This document shows positions 21,508 to 33,289 of a DNA stretch of 64,000 nucleotides, piece by piece (the stretch's first letter is position 1; each line of letters opens with the position of its first letter). This stretch comes from Myrica gale. Taxonomy: Eukaryota > Streptophyta > Magnoliopsida > Fagales > Myricaceae. The notes under the pieces are model-generated. The model was not told the origin of the DNA. It did no database searches and worked only from the letters and a program-made list of their open reading frames with translations. A program made the position numbers and the translations under genes. The stretch spans positions 16,333,001 through 16,397,000 of the forward strand of contig OZ005618.1 in NCBI GenBank assembly GCA_963930655.1, read 5' to 3'.

Positions 21508-21707
21508 AGGATAAATGCAAAATCGGTCTCTGTGATATAAGCGGAAATCGAATTAGTACCTGTGATAATAAAAACATAAAATTAGTCCCTATGATTTTAC
21601 TTTTGTTTCTCGTTAATCCCTCCACTAGGGACTAATTTTATACTTTTGTTATCACAGGGACTAATTCGATTTTTGCGTATATCACATAGACTAATTGCAT
21701 TTATCCC
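21508..21707. mobile_element. 200-bp MITE with perfect 9-bp TSD (Mutator-like)
   Basis: The left end AGGATAAATGCAAAATCGGT pairs with the reverse complement of the right end GGGATAAATGCAATTAGTCT. The similarity continues through TGTGATAT, AATCGAATTAGT and CATAAAATTAGTCCCTA, so almost the whole element is a hairpin with a short loop. The flanks are a perfect 9-bp duplication ATTAATCTT (21499-21507 and 21708-21716), the size made by Mutator-type transposases. No coding capacity. Confidence 0.87.
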
Positions 21708-21716
21708 ATTAATCTT

Positions 21717-22688
21717 TCAAGATTTAAAAACCCTATGTTTTGAGCATAAATTAGATAAGGTTTGCACTAACAAAGTTCACCATATATAGACAAAAAGTAT
21801 GGTTCAAGATTACTAGAATTTACAAAAATAAATCATTTCTGAAGAATGAGAATGTAATTTTATAATATCTTCAGTATTTGCGTCGGATCATAAGAATTTT
21901 TTTATTTAAAAACAAAACAAAACTGTTTTTTAATGACCCAGCGATTGGCCAACCCCAACGCCGTAGTTTGACTGTTTTGTGATGCTCACGAGGTACCATA
22001 ATCCAACGGAGCAAAATTGTTTTACATCGCAAAAAAAAGAAAAGAAAAAAGTTCCACTACTCGTACGGCCACTATAATTTTAAAATGTCCACCATTTTTT
22101 GTTAAACTCTTGAACGGAGACAGAAAAGTCCCCAACCCGATCCCTCTGCAGTCTACACCGTAAGAATTATTACGTTGTCCTCTCTTTTCTTATCGTACTA
22201 CTCCTAGAAAATCCCTTACGCAAACTTCAGCTGTTTGAGGTTCCTTTGAAACTCGATCTTTCTCAGTGCTGATATTTGCGTTTAGTTTCTTAGGTTACTT
22301 CTCTATTCTTATCATTTAATCCCCTTTCCTATCGTTTCCAGTTGTTAGGTTTTGAATTTGATTACCTTTCCTTTTATTTTGTGTTAACTGTCTCACATTC
22401 TTCATCCCTTCGTTTTCAAATTTCAATTTCGTCTTTAACCTTAACCTAGAGCAATTGTTCGAAGAATTTTGGGTTGACTTTTAGGGTTTCTTTTCCACTG
22501 AGAAGAGATATTTTTTACTGATTGGGTTGTTGTTCGGCTATTGGGTTTTCCTGCATATCCTCCTTTTTTTCGTCTGATTAATATTTGTTGGGAAGAAAGA
22601 TAATTCTTGGGTTAAGTTGGGGGAAAATTTTGCCTTTGGAGATTGAATATTCAACCCTTGAGGGGAACTATAGGGAGTCAGATATTTC
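21717..22688 (+). other. Spacer and probable 5' leader of the WD40 gene copy
   Basis: No coding region is seen. From about 22170 the sequence becomes pyrimidine-rich with a leader-like character (ttcttatcatttaatcccc, tttcctatcgtttccag), consistent with a transcribed 5' UTR, possibly with an intron, in front of the ATG at 22689. The exact transcription start is not visible. Confidence 0.4.
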
Positions 22689-23764
22689 ATGGCATGTGAG
22701 TGCCAAAAGCATACTGAGGTTTCAAAGACGTTAGTAGATCGTGTAGAAAATCGCTGTGCAGAACACATTGGATCTAATGGGGGCAATTCCAAACCCAAAA
22801 CGGGAAAGGTGGTTGGAGGGCGGTGGAGGGGCTTCAACGCTTGTTTGACCTTAGGAGTTCTCAAAGCCAGAATACAGAGTTTCGACTGTGGGAACATGAG
22901 GGCCCCATTACTTCTCTTGCTTTGGATCTTACTAGGATTTATAGCGGATCATGGGACATGACTGTTCGTATATGGGATCGGTTTTCATTAAAGTGCTCAA
23001 AGGTTCTGAGGCATAATGATTGGGTATGGGGACTTGTTCCCCATGACAGGACAGTTGCTTGCACATCCGGTTCAGATGTATATGTTTGGGATTCCAATTG
23101 TGGGACTTTGATAAACATTATTCGTAATGCTCATGTTGGTAATACATACTCTCTTGCACGAACCCAAAATGGAAATTTTCTGTTCACTGGAGGAGAAGAC
23201 GGTACGATACACATGTTTGAGATTGGAATTCATTGTAGAAAGACCAAAGCTTCGCTGGTGGCTACTTGGATTCCACACTCAGGTCCTGTGAACTCCCTTG
23301 CATTTGAGTTTCCATGGCTTGTTTCAGCTTCTAGTGATGGCAAACTGTCTCTAATTGATATGAGAAAACTATTAAGGATTAAAAGAAGTGCTTCAGGGAA
23401 GTGTATTTCAAGGGCTAAGCGTGTGGACCAGAATAGTGTGGAGCCCCCACAACGGATGTTACATGGGCATGGGAGCAATCTGTTTGCAGTTGACATTGGT
23501 GCTGATCGTATAGTGTGTGGAGGGGAGGAAGGTGCTGTTAGGATTTGGAATTTCTCTCAAGCTTTGGAAACTGAGCAGAGGACTAGTGCTCTAAGAGGGA
23601 TTCGGTTAGAGAATAGGAGGCAGCGTAAGCTCCAAATAGCGATGAATAGCAAAGGTGGCCAGACTGATCACTGTACAGTTGCAGCCAACAAGAACCCAAT
23701 TAATGGTGACAGGGGTGTTGTTTGGCACAATAAGTGTGGGATGAGCAGAAAGGTGAAGGCATAG
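22689..23764 (+). pseudogene. F-box/WD40 protein gene copy (At5g21040/FBX2-like) lacking the F-box
   Basis: The C-terminal 313 codons (22823-23764) match plant F-box/WD40 proteins of the At5g21040 type, substrate receptors of SCF ubiquitin ligases. About five WD repeats are visible: GPITSLALDLTRIYSGSWDM then TVRIWD, VWGLVPHDRTVACTSGSDVY then VWD, GNTYSLARTQNGNFLFTGGE, PVNSLAFEFPWLVSASSDGK, and LFAVDIGADRIVCGGEEGAV then RIWNF. A conserved N terminus (MACECQKHTEVSKTLVDRVE) starts at 22689, but it is fused directly, in another frame, to the later repeats near 22810-22825. The F-box and first WD repeats (about 200 residues in relatives) are missing. Without the F-box it could not join an SCF complex. 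A shorter WD-only product could start at the ATG at 22823, but a pseudogene is more likely. 3' UTR-like sequence follows to about 24300. Confidence 0.82.
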
Positions 23765-25750
23765 AAGAAGCTTATGATTACTGTGCTTCTGTTACTGTCA
23801 TCCTTGGCCTCATTTGTGTATTTTATGTCGGTATGGTCCATGTAGGTCTAAGTGAATCGTTACATAAGTGGATCATAAACATTCTTTTCGTTTCATCGTA
23901 GCTCATATAGATGGCACCGGTTGCTTTTAAGGCAGCTTCTCATTCTTTTTGCTTTGTTTTCCATTATCTTGTGCAAATAAGGCTTTCTTTATACTACAAT
24001 AAGTAGCAGAGAATGGAGGTGCGTGTTGGTGCTGGCAGAAGTGTATTTGTCAATGAGTGCATGCATATGTCTCTTGTGTTTTGAGTTCAATTTGTGGCCA
24101 ATGAGACCATGCACGTGCCTCGTGTTTAAGTATCTGGGTGTTGTCATCTGAGGAGGATAACTGCTGCGCCAACTTTGCCACTATATTGTTGTTCTCACCA
24201 ATTCTTGGTAAATTTGAGCAATGTTTGCGTTTTACCTGACCATGTTGTCTGGTTTCCAGTGCCCCTCTACTTTAGGGGAATATGAAATGCTCTGGCATAG
24301 CTTGGAGCATCAATTCGAAGTATATGGTTTTCTCTTGCTATAAAAGCTAAAATCATCTAAAAATAAATAAATGTATAGATTAATAAAATATGCAAAACAT
24401 TGCTTGGATTCGCCACTTTTTGAGGATAATTGTCTTCGTTATCCGGAGTGATGGGTGAGCAAACGACCTACTTTTTTCAAGCCTAATAACAATCATGTCT
24501 TGACAAAACAAAAATAACAATCATGTCTTATCTAATTACTTTCTAACACGTGTTCACTTGAAGCTGCGTCAGGTCAGAAGCCATGTAAGAACAAATATCA
24601 TGACAACCAACCCAGTGGACGAGTGGACTTTTTTTACTCATGGCTTTTGTGAACGCGGCTTGGGATTGCCACGTGTAAGTATTTAATTACATAACAGGTG
24701 GTCGTTAAGACCGGTGAAAGGTGCATCGTTAGCTTTAGGTGACGGAGTTTAGATGTATTTTCTAATTGTTAGGAGTCCAGATAATTTTTTTTTTTTATCA
24801 AGTTTAGCTTTAGGGGGTAAGTCCAGTCCGCCCACAGGCGGAGATCCAACTCTGATTCTGGAAAGCTGAAATTCGTAGCAACCGAAATCGGAAGTGGTTA
24901 TGAAGTTTTTTTAGAGACGGAACCGGAAGCGGAACTTTTTGCTAGTTCAACGAAAAATTGGTTCTGTTTGTTTTTGTTTTTTTAAAACTTAATATTAAAA
25001 TGACGTCTTTTTATTTTAAATAGAACAACGTCGTTTAGTTATTTTTTAAATATATATATATATATACATACTTTTTTTGATCCACGGTTAAAAAAAAACC
25101 CTAAGTCTTCTGTCTCCCTCCCCCCCTCTCTTTCGCGACACAATTGACACTCAGCTCTCTCCCTATTCTCTCTCTCTATATCTATTTTAATTTTTAACAA
25201 ATATGTTCTTCTTCAATTCAACACGTAGAAGAGGTTGTCAATCTGTTAGATCATAGATGCACTTGTGAATTGACTGTGCATTTGGAAAAAAACATCTTTA
25301 TTCACGCATTTGATATGTATTTGTGAATATGAATATGTTAGAAAAAACATCTAAAAAGATATGACTCAAAATATTATCGGAATTCCGACATCCGCTATGT
25401 CCGCTTCAGCTTCCGTCAAGGATTTCGCTTGTACTGGATGTTAGAATGTAAAATTTCGCTTCTGACATGTTTGTTATACACCCCTGATAGCCGAGTGAAT
25501 AAGTGTTGCTATAATTTTTTTTTTAAAAAAAATCTATATACGATCAAACTTAAAACTCATGGATCTTTTTTACTTTCGCCTCATAATTAAGGGACCGAAA
25601 TGGGCTTTAATCTTTTTTTTTTAAAACTAAATTAAAAATATTCTACATTTACGAATAAAAATTTTCAATTTAGTTAAAAAAAACGTTGGGCTATGATTGG
25701 GCCCTAGGCTGCATTTCCTATTTAGTGTACCGTCCGTAATGTGATCCCTC
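23765..25750. other. 3' UTR-like sequence of the WD40 copy, then intergenic DNA
   Basis: From 23765 to about 24370 the sequence is moderately T-rich with aaataaataaatg at 24361, compatible with a 3' UTR. Beyond it, 24780-25500 contains purine-rich segments (gaaccggaagcggaac) and an ending tatacacccctg near 25478 that recalls hAT termini, but no matching left end or TSD was found. There is a short TA run near 25052-25068. No gene is supported. Confidence 0.45.
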
Positions 25751-25830
25751 GGCCAGATTTCCAATGGACCCAAAAGAAGAATAATTGGGTCTTCTATATC
25801 TGTAGGAGTCCATATAACCCCTCCACACCC

Positions 25831-25838
25831 GTATATAG
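25831..25838 (+). promoter_or_regulatory. Putative TATA box of the GDSL gene
   Basis: GTATATAG lies about 80 bases before the chosen ATG, with a CT/CA-rich start region (ctatcaacgttcactgct) about 25-30 bases downstream. Position and sequence fit a core promoter; nothing else confirms it. Confidence 0.45.
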
Positions 25839-25915
25839 ACACTACCTATCAACGTTCACTGCTTCCACCAAGAAAGCGAACCCAGTTGGATTTCAAGAAA
25901 GCAAGCAAAGAGAAG

Positions 25916-27493
25916 ATGAAGACAGAAGAAGACGACCAAGAATCGCTCAACAGGATGAGAAGGTCGAAAGAAAAGCAGCAGGGTTTCAATGCAAAGAAGC
26001 TGGAGAACACCGTGGCATCTAAAGGGCTGGCCTTTTTTCCTCTGCTCGTTCTCCTGATGGAGTTCGTCACCGTAGCAAATGGTACAGAGGCACTGTTGCG
26101 AAGAAATGCTCCCAACCAAACAGCGCTGTACGTGTTGGGGGACTCTTCTGTTGATTGCGGAGACAACACTCTGTTCTACCCTCTCCTCCACCGTAATCTT
26201 TCTCTGTACCCATGCAATGGTTCCGATACGACCCTTCTTCCCCATCTTCTTGGTACTATTTTCTCGTCTCGAGACGAGAACAAATATGTTCTGTCTTCAT
26301 TTCCCGCTATCTTGAAATTATCGATGCTTTCTTCGAGACGAATTTTCTTTTTATAAAAGAATTTTGAGAAGTTGCTTAAATTTGTGGTCTTATATGTTGC
26401 TGTTACTTGGATTAAATTAAAATTGGAATTGGGGTTCTAAATTTAGCACTAAAGAAAATTAATTGTGTGGTTGATGAATGCAGCTAAGAAGATGGGTATG
26501 GCAAAAATCCCACCATTCTACAGCCAAAATGGATCGATTGAAGAGCTCATGCTTGGTCTGAACTTTGGCTCAGCAGAAGCAACAATAATGAAACCCAGCA
26601 GTCCGAGCCACCAGTCTCTCAACCAACAACTACGCCAAGTGTTTGAGACCGTACAGCTTTTGCAGCTTGAACTTGGCGAAAACAGTGCTGACCATGTTGT
26701 CAGATCCTCTGTAGTCTACCTCTCCTTTGGCAAAGATGACTACATTGATCTCTTCCTCCGCAATTCCTCTGGCGTGAGGCTCAAGTTTAGTAGCCGAGAA
26801 TTTGCTCTCATTTTGGTCAACCAGATGATGCATGTAATACGAAATCTTTACAACGCGAATTTCAGGAAGATAATATGCGTGGGAACATTGCCTTTAGGAT
26901 GCGCACCACGCACAATCTGGGAGCGGTACAACAATACGACTCCTGGTGAAGATGGTGGACGGGAATGCGTTGGGGATATCAATAAGATGGTTTTGGAGTA
27001 CAATACGATGCTGGAAGAGGGAATTGTGGAGCTTAACGCCAAGTTGCCTGGTGCACAGATAGTCTTCTGCGATGTGTATCGAGGGATTATGAAGATCTTA
27101 ACCAAACCAGGACGTTACGGTATGAACCTTTTCCCCTACCACTCAGTGGGAAATTTGATTCTTTGGCCATATTGTCTCCTGCAGAACTTCTTGATAAGAA
27201 CCTTTCCATCTGCTGTACTATTTCACCCTTGATCTGTCACACTTGCAGGATTCAAGGATCTGAGAAGCGCTTGCTGTGGGGCTGGCTTGTATGGAGCGAT
27301 GATTGGGTGCCTATCTCCAGAGACGGCCTGCAATGAATCTTCAACTCATATCTGGTGGGACTTGTACAACCCTACACAAGCAGTGAACTCCTTGCTCGCT
27401 GATTCTGCTTGGTCCGGCCGACCATTCTCTGGAATGTGCCGTCCTATTTCCATCCAGGAATTACTAACCAACCGATTGATGCATCTGCCATGA
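25916..27493 (+). CDS. GDSL-family esterase/lipase-like protein, three exons, altered active site
   Basis: Exons 25916-26252, 26484-27119 and 27249-27493 have consensus GT..AG junctions and give an intact 405-aa protein. ATG 25916 is the first in-frame ATG; the frame is open upstream only through a TTG. A hydrophobic stretch at residues about 38-54 (LAFFPLLVLLMEFVTVA) after a charged 30-residue leader suggests a signal anchor or signal peptide. Block I is LYVLGDSSVDCGDN with the nucleophile Ser at about 77. Block II is GLNFGSA (about 137-143). Block III reads SFGKDDY (about 193-199), where Gly-x-Asn-Asp is usual, so Asn is Asp. Block V reads WWDLYNPTQAVN (about 360-371), where the catalytic His of DxxH is Asn (about 365). 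Family members are extracellular SGNH hydrolases acting on lipid or cutin esters. This one keeps Ser and Gly but not the Asn/His signature, so activity is doubtful. It is the best candidate for an intact host gene in the window. Confidence 0.88.
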
Positions 27494-27899
27494 CGACCAT
27501 GCAGTAACCATGTGCATTTTCTCTTTGGTTCTCTTTTTATAATTTCGTGGTTTAGCTGGGGTTGTTGGAAGTTAGTATAGCAAAAGGGGCCCTTCCCGGA
27601 GAATTGTGAACTTTGGAGGAGAAGAATTTCAAATTAGGAATTTCTAAGGATTTAGATTTGTTGCCTTATCGTCTGAGAGGTATCCACCACCTTGACAAGT
27701 TTGGCTTTGCTAGTATTAGGTGTTAGTTTTTTTTGGGTTTGCTAATTGTTTTGCGCCTTTGTTTGTTGTGTTTACTAGTCCAGTTTAGTTTTCTAGATGT
27801 AACCACGATATTTCTCCACCATAAAAAAAAAAAAGCAATTTACTGTTCCAAACCAGTGTAGTTTCCCAAGATTTTCTCCAACTTAATTAATTGCCTAAA
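27494..27899 (+). other. 3' UTR-like sequence of the GDSL gene
   Basis: T-rich sequence with no open frame; a 12-base A run occurs near 27823. The extent of the UTR is unknown, and the TRIM element starts just after it. Confidence 0.5.
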
Positions 27900-27904
27900 A
27901 TAAT

Positions 27905-28521
27905 TGTTAAAATGTGTAGTCAACTGAGATTAGTGACTTATAAATAGTCACCCACGTAAACATTTTAAATCAAAAGTGAGAATATTAATAAATCCATTTC
28001 AATATTATGGATGTCTCACTTATCAGTGTTAATAATTTTTCTTCAGTATAAATAATTTTTATTTCTGATATGGTATCAAAGGAAGGTTTTCGGCTTTAGT
28101 CCGGTTACCTTCTGGCAACCATCCGACATTAGTACCAGCAATCTCTCGGCTTCAGATTGGGGCATTCAGACCGGCGACTTCCAGACATTAGTACCGGCAA
28201 CCTCCTGGCTTCAGACCGGCGACCATCCGGCATTTAGACTGGCGGCCTTTCGACATTATTTTTAGTTATTATTTTATTTTCCTTGAATTATTTTTGTAAT
28301 TCCGAACTCAAGGTTTGTTCACCTTGAGTTTGCGGGGGAGTGTTAAAATGTATAGTCCCACATTGCTAAGGCAATGTGGGCAAGTGAGATTAGTGACTTA
28401 TAACATGTAACATTTTAAATCAAAAGTGAGAATATTAATAAATTCATTTCAATATAATAGATGTCTCACTTATCAGTGTAAATAATTTTTTTTCGGTATA
28501 AATAAATTTTTATTTCTTACA
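27905..28521 (+). mobile_element. TRIM-type miniature LTR retrotransposon
   Basis: LTR1 (27905-28070, starting TGTTAAAATG) and LTR2 (28341-28521, ending TTACA) share the core tgagattagtgacttata and aaatcaaaagtgagaatatt. LTR1 is followed at once by TGGTATCAAA (28071), a methionine-tRNA-type primer binding site. LTR2 is preceded by a purine tract (gcgggggag, 28332-28340). Both sides carry the 5-bp duplication ATAAT (27900-27904, 28522-28526). The 270-bp interior is non-coding and made of degenerate repeats of gacattagtaccggcaa and ggcttcagaccggcgac. LTR2 has a small cccacattgctaaggcaatg stem missing from LTR1. It cannot move without another element's proteins. Confidence 0.88.
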
Positions 28522-28526
28522 ATAAT

Positions 28527-28972
28527 TGAGATCAGTACAAAATGGTCATGTAATTTCTGTTTTCTTAGCAAGTAAGCGTGGAACAAGCTTAATTAGACAT
28601 AAAACAAATAGAATCGTAGCCAAAGAATTGTTGGGATTAATTAAGATCCAACAGAGATTTCAAAAAGCCATAACCAGAAAAACCCTCGTCTTCACGTAGG
28701 ACCAAGAGTACCGGCTGAGAGTACTGTGGAACAGCTGGAAAAGCTGCTAACAGGGACAGCTCAAGCCTCAAGGCGGAGATATATAGGACGGAATTTTACT
28801 TTTATATAGAGGCACAAAGATTCAAGAATTCTGTACAGCGAAAAGCAAGACGAACATTTTTGACAGTCGTCTTGATACTCACCTCAAGAAGAATAAATTC
28901 AATACCAGATTTTGCCTTTTTCTTTGGACACCTGAAATGACAAATCATCGGCACTCCTGTCAAGGTTTTCGG
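28527..28972. other. Unassigned sequence
   Basis: No open frame or repeat that I recognise. Moderately GC-balanced text around 28680-28800 (agagtaccggctgagagtac) could be part of an old gene or UTR, but no translation supports it. Confidence 0.35.
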
Positions 28973-29333
28973 GGCTACAACAAATTTGCTCTTTATCGAC
29001 CGAAACCAATGTCGTCCCTAAATATATTTCTTTAGAGACAAAATTATTTTAGTGACAAATATCAATTTCGTTGCTAAAATGCTTCTTTATCGACAAATTT
29101 ATTAGCGACAAAACCAATTTTGTCGCCAAAAATGCTCTGTAGCGACGAAAATATTAGTTCGTCACTAAAAAGTTACAACACTGTGTGTTTTAGCTACGAA
29201 TATCAACTTTGTTGCTATAAGTACTCTTCTGCGACGATATTGTTTCGTCTTTAAAAAGTAAAACACCTGTTTTTAGCTACAAATATTAAGTTCTTCACTA
29301 AAAATAGCTATTTAGCAACAGAAATATTGGAAA
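28973..29333. mobile_element. Remnant of one CACTA-type end
   Basis: It starts CTACAACAAATTTGC and carries many divergent copies of tagcgacgaaa / ttcgtcactaaa and ttttagctacgaat motifs, the same kind of array seen at the ends of the CACTA element at 5.8-16.9 kb. No opposite terminus or TSD was found nearby, so it is a fragment or a very degraded non-autonomous copy. Confidence 0.65.
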
Positions 29334-30383
29334 ATGAGCTACCTCGATCGGGAGGGCCTTTCATACTTAATCCATCCTATGTAATTTCCATAAATTTCTA
29401 AAAAAGAGATAAATTAAGTATTTAAAATATTTTTGATATTTGAAATTTAAAACATTCTCTTTCGATTTGAAATTTGAGTTTAACTCACTTAAATAATTTA
29501 ATCCTTATCTTTGATATAGTCAAAATTTTTAAAATTTTAAAGATTTGATTGATTTTTAGTTATTATTTAAATTTAAATTTTAAAGTTTAAAAGGGAGATT
29601 ATTTTTAAATTTAAAACTATATTCAACTGTTTAAAATTTAAAAATGAGATGGATTTGAAATTCGAAACATTTGTTTTTAAAATTTATGCATTGATCGTGA
29701 GTTACACGATGGTTTTTTTTTTCAAATTTCTATTTGTGAGAGTTAGAAGCAACGACAGTGATACTAAATTACTATTTAGTTTTAGTTTCTGCAAATCAAA
29801 ATTTTACGTCATCAAGAAGAATTAGAAGAGTTTTTCTTGCTTTCAACAATATGAAGAATTTTCTTGAAGAAAAGTCAGATATTTCAAATTTCTTGAGATT
29901 TTCTTTATTTTATTTTTATCAAAATTTTATGAGAAATCAAACATAGGGAGTTTATATCTAGCCATAATTATTTCAAGATTTTAAAAATATTTTTAATGAG
30001 TTTCCTAGATTAATTGAAATTTTGGTTCAAGATTTGTTCAGAAAAATTTACGTTGTTGATCCGTGTAGTAGATCTAATTTTATTTTTATAGCTGACTCTA
30101 GACGTCTAAAAATTATGAATGTTATTTATTCGTACTAGACATCTGTAGGATAACTGAGTTAAAGTTTCGTGATTTTCGGAGATATATTGATATGATTTTA
30201 AAATTCAGAGTTAGGCTTAGAAAAATCAAAATTGTTGAGGAAGACCCTTTGATACCGATGAGAAGATTGAACCGGATGACCTAGCTAGGATTTGAATTTC
30301 GGCACGAAATTTTATGAGCATCTTTATAATAAATTATATAACTTTAGTATAAATTTAAGGATTTAAGGATATTTGAACAGACT
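29334..30383. other. AT-rich old-repeat sequence
   Basis: Long runs of tttaaaatttaaa-type sequence and text such as gtttcgtgattttcggaga resemble old LTR-retrotransposon LTRs, and similar text resumes at 34036-34410 beyond the solo LTR. I could not define ends. No gene is supported; the 62-aa frame at 29758-29946 is AT-biased with no domain. Confidence 0.4.
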
Positions 30384-30667
30384 GTTATTGTGAGACCCCA
30401 ACTTTTTCTATCCTTGTAAAAGAATTATGACTCCTTAAGCTGTGTCCTAATTATGGAGAAAGGTAGGTATAGGGGAATTAATCTAAGGATATGTCTAGGT
30501 GAATTTTCCCCTAGCACTTTGTGCATCTATATTGTAATTGAATTGATATGTTGTTTGTAGTTTGACAATATTGAAATTGAGCATTTGGGGACTTAGTTGA
30601 AATAATTGGGGGATCACAATTAGGGTGTTGGAATAAGAAGATTTTTCTTAGCACCCTGTTTTTAAGT

Positions 30668-32035
30668 AACATTGCGCTCGACCAGCGGGCAACAGGCGCT
30701 CGAGCGGCCTTAAGGAAATATGATGGACAGTGTCTTGTCGTTTGTCCAACGCTCGACAGGTGCTCGAGCGGCCCTTGGGAATTCTACGCAGTGAATTAGA
30801 CAGTAAGTTGGTGCTCGACCGGTGCTCGACTGGCGCTCGAGCGGGACCAGTTAAAATTTCATATATGATGAATTTGGAGTCCCAATGGGAGATTTGTGAA
30901 CCCTAACATTGAGGAAAGTTGTATAAGCTTAGTTAAGAAATTTATTGAGGTTAAGATGGTGGAAAGTCGATAGGCATTAGCCCAAACATGGTATGATGTA
31001 AAGTATCGAGTAAGGGATAGTGTAAGGATTATATTGAGGATATCTGTATGGATAATTAATTTCAAGTTGTGTTTAGGGGGATTTTTCCCCTAACGTTTTT
31101 ATGAGTTTTAAGCTAAGATCTGACTGTGTTATTAATTGTCATTAGATTGAGCAATTGAGATTGCTGGAATTGTTTATTAAAGGAAAATGTCCCTAAGTTA
31201 CAAGATTTGGAAATATTTTAATTAGGGGCTTTAGTCTTGGAAATATGAGAATCCTTGGAACAATGATGAGGAGACATATTAGAGTTATTTGTGGAGTGGC
31301 AGGAAAAGAAAATAAAATTTTCTTTAGGGGCAGAAGAAGAAAGAAGGAGAAGAGAGAAAAGGTGAGTAGTTGGCCGGCCAAGCCATCTCTCTCTCACCCT
31401 CTTCTTGTTTTCATTTTTGATGGTTGGTTGTTGTTGTGATGGTAGTTTGTCTAGGTTGTTTCTCCTTGTGTTCATGAGAGTATGATGTAGATCTATACAT
31501 GTTTTCTTAAAGATAGTGTAGATCTAGCAAGCTTTAAAGAGTAGTATGGGTTGTATAGGAAACCATGGAGATGTGGCCAGATCTGGAGATTTATGTACAA
31601 AGGAAAAACCAACTTGCATACTAGGTGTTTGATAATAGGATCAAAAGAAGTGGAATAGATGCAATGGCTTTTGGTTGTAGGATGAGATCATGGTTTTGGT
31701 TGGAAGTTTTGAGTTGTATGTGTAAAATAGAAGTCTGGAAATGAGGTTATATGAGGAGAGCATTTGGGGCAAAATTTCGTGTGTGTTGGATGTATTATGT
31801 GTGTTTGGAGTCTGAAATATGGACTGGTGCTCGACAGGCGCTCGACAGGCGCTCGAGCACCCTTCAAGAATTTTTAGTGCAGTAAGTTCACGCTCGACCG
31901 ACGCTCGACCAGCGCTCGAGCGTCCTTCGAACAATTTTACAGAGGCTTAGCGCTCGACTGACGCTCGACCAGCGCTCGAGCACCCCTTAACATTTTTATA
32001 CAGAGGCTTAGCGCTCGACCGGCGCTCGAGCGGCT
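30668..32035. repeat. Two clusters of GCGCTCGACnGGCGCTCGAGCG repeats in the solo LTR
   Basis: Motifs of the form gctcgaccggcgctcgagcg, containing the CTCGAG palindrome, recur at 30668-30702, 30748-30770, 30810-30843, 31824-31858, 31893-31922, 31950-31981 and 32010-32031. The units are embedded in about 30-60-bp spacers such as ttttacagaggcttagcgct. Confidence 0.85.
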
Positions 32036-33289
32036 TCTTTGAATTTCACGAATTTTTCCTAAGTTTCTAAGTCTCCTATTGACCTATTAGAAGACCCTAC
32101 TAGGTTTTTCACTTAAGAAAATACCTTGTGGTGTAAGATCACCAATTAGAAGTCAAGGATATGGATGATTTTGTATGATGAAGTATGTGTATGACGAAGT
32201 ATGAGATATTGAATGAGGAATAAGGACGATTTTGTATGATGAAGCGTGAGTAATTGATTGATTACTCTATACGTCTAGTAAACCTATGAATAACAATAGT
32301 ATGATCCAATTGTAGGTAAAGGGGCATTCAACCCACAAGCAAGAGAAGTAAGAAGAGCTTACGTTTGTAAGTGAAAATAGTAAGTGGAATCTACGTCTGT
32401 AAGTGAAAACTTACTTGTTACGAAAACTGGAATGATACGCAACATGTTTTTATGAACAAGCATAACATGTTTATAACCAAGCATGACAAGTTATTTCTCA
32501 ACAAGCATGACATAGTATACGTATTTGCATGAAAGCATGAAAGAAGTTTATGTGCAAATGAAAACATGAAAGTTTTATGAGATCAAGAAATTTTTATGAG
32601 ATATTTGTCATCAAGCATGACACGTCATGAGCATTTGCATGATTCTCTTAAAGAAAAAGAAAGTTTTGTGCAAATGAAAGTATGAGAAGCATTTTATGAT
32701 AAGTTGATTACTCATCATCAAGCACGACATGAATACATCATGATCATTTGCATTCATTTTTCTCATAAGAAAGGAGAAACTTTATGCAAATGAAAGTATC
32801 ATTTTTATGCTACTTTATGACAAGTTAGTTAATGAACCCAAGTCGGTCGGTACCGTACCAAGTCAAGAAGGTGCATCCATTCCAAAGGACGTTTACGTGA
32901 AGGATGGATGTCACCTAGGGCACCCATACCGAAGGATGCTTGCAAGAAGGATGGGTAGCCCAGGAGGTTGTGCAATCACACTGAAGGATGCTTGCAAGAA
33001 GGTGTGAACCTCCGAGGATCGTGTCTAGCCACTGAAGGACGAATGCGAGAAGGTGTGCTAGCTCGACCATATGTAGGGTCCCCAAGGGAAATAGGGGACA
33101 GTTCCAACGGGAACGCACAACCCTGATGTCAGGGGTAAATAGCGGGCAAGTAGCCCATCAGTTAATAATTGGAATGATTTTCCAAAAGCAAGAGATTTTT
33201 AAGTATAAGTGATGTTTTCAAGAGCAAGTGCATGTGCATATGCAATCATGAAGCATACACGTGCATCAAAATTCATGATCATGCATGAA

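Noticed and set aside
25440-25500. Possible hAT terminus (tatacacccctg)
   Set aside because: No matching opposite TIR or 8-bp duplication found.
26630-27105. Minus-strand frames inside the GDSL gene
   Set aside because: Shadows of the spliced plus-strand gene, which has motifs and splice sites.
32845-33110. CRISPR-like regular repeats in the gypsy LTR
   Set aside because: Units vary in length and sequence, recur in other LTR copies, and the genome is a plant's.
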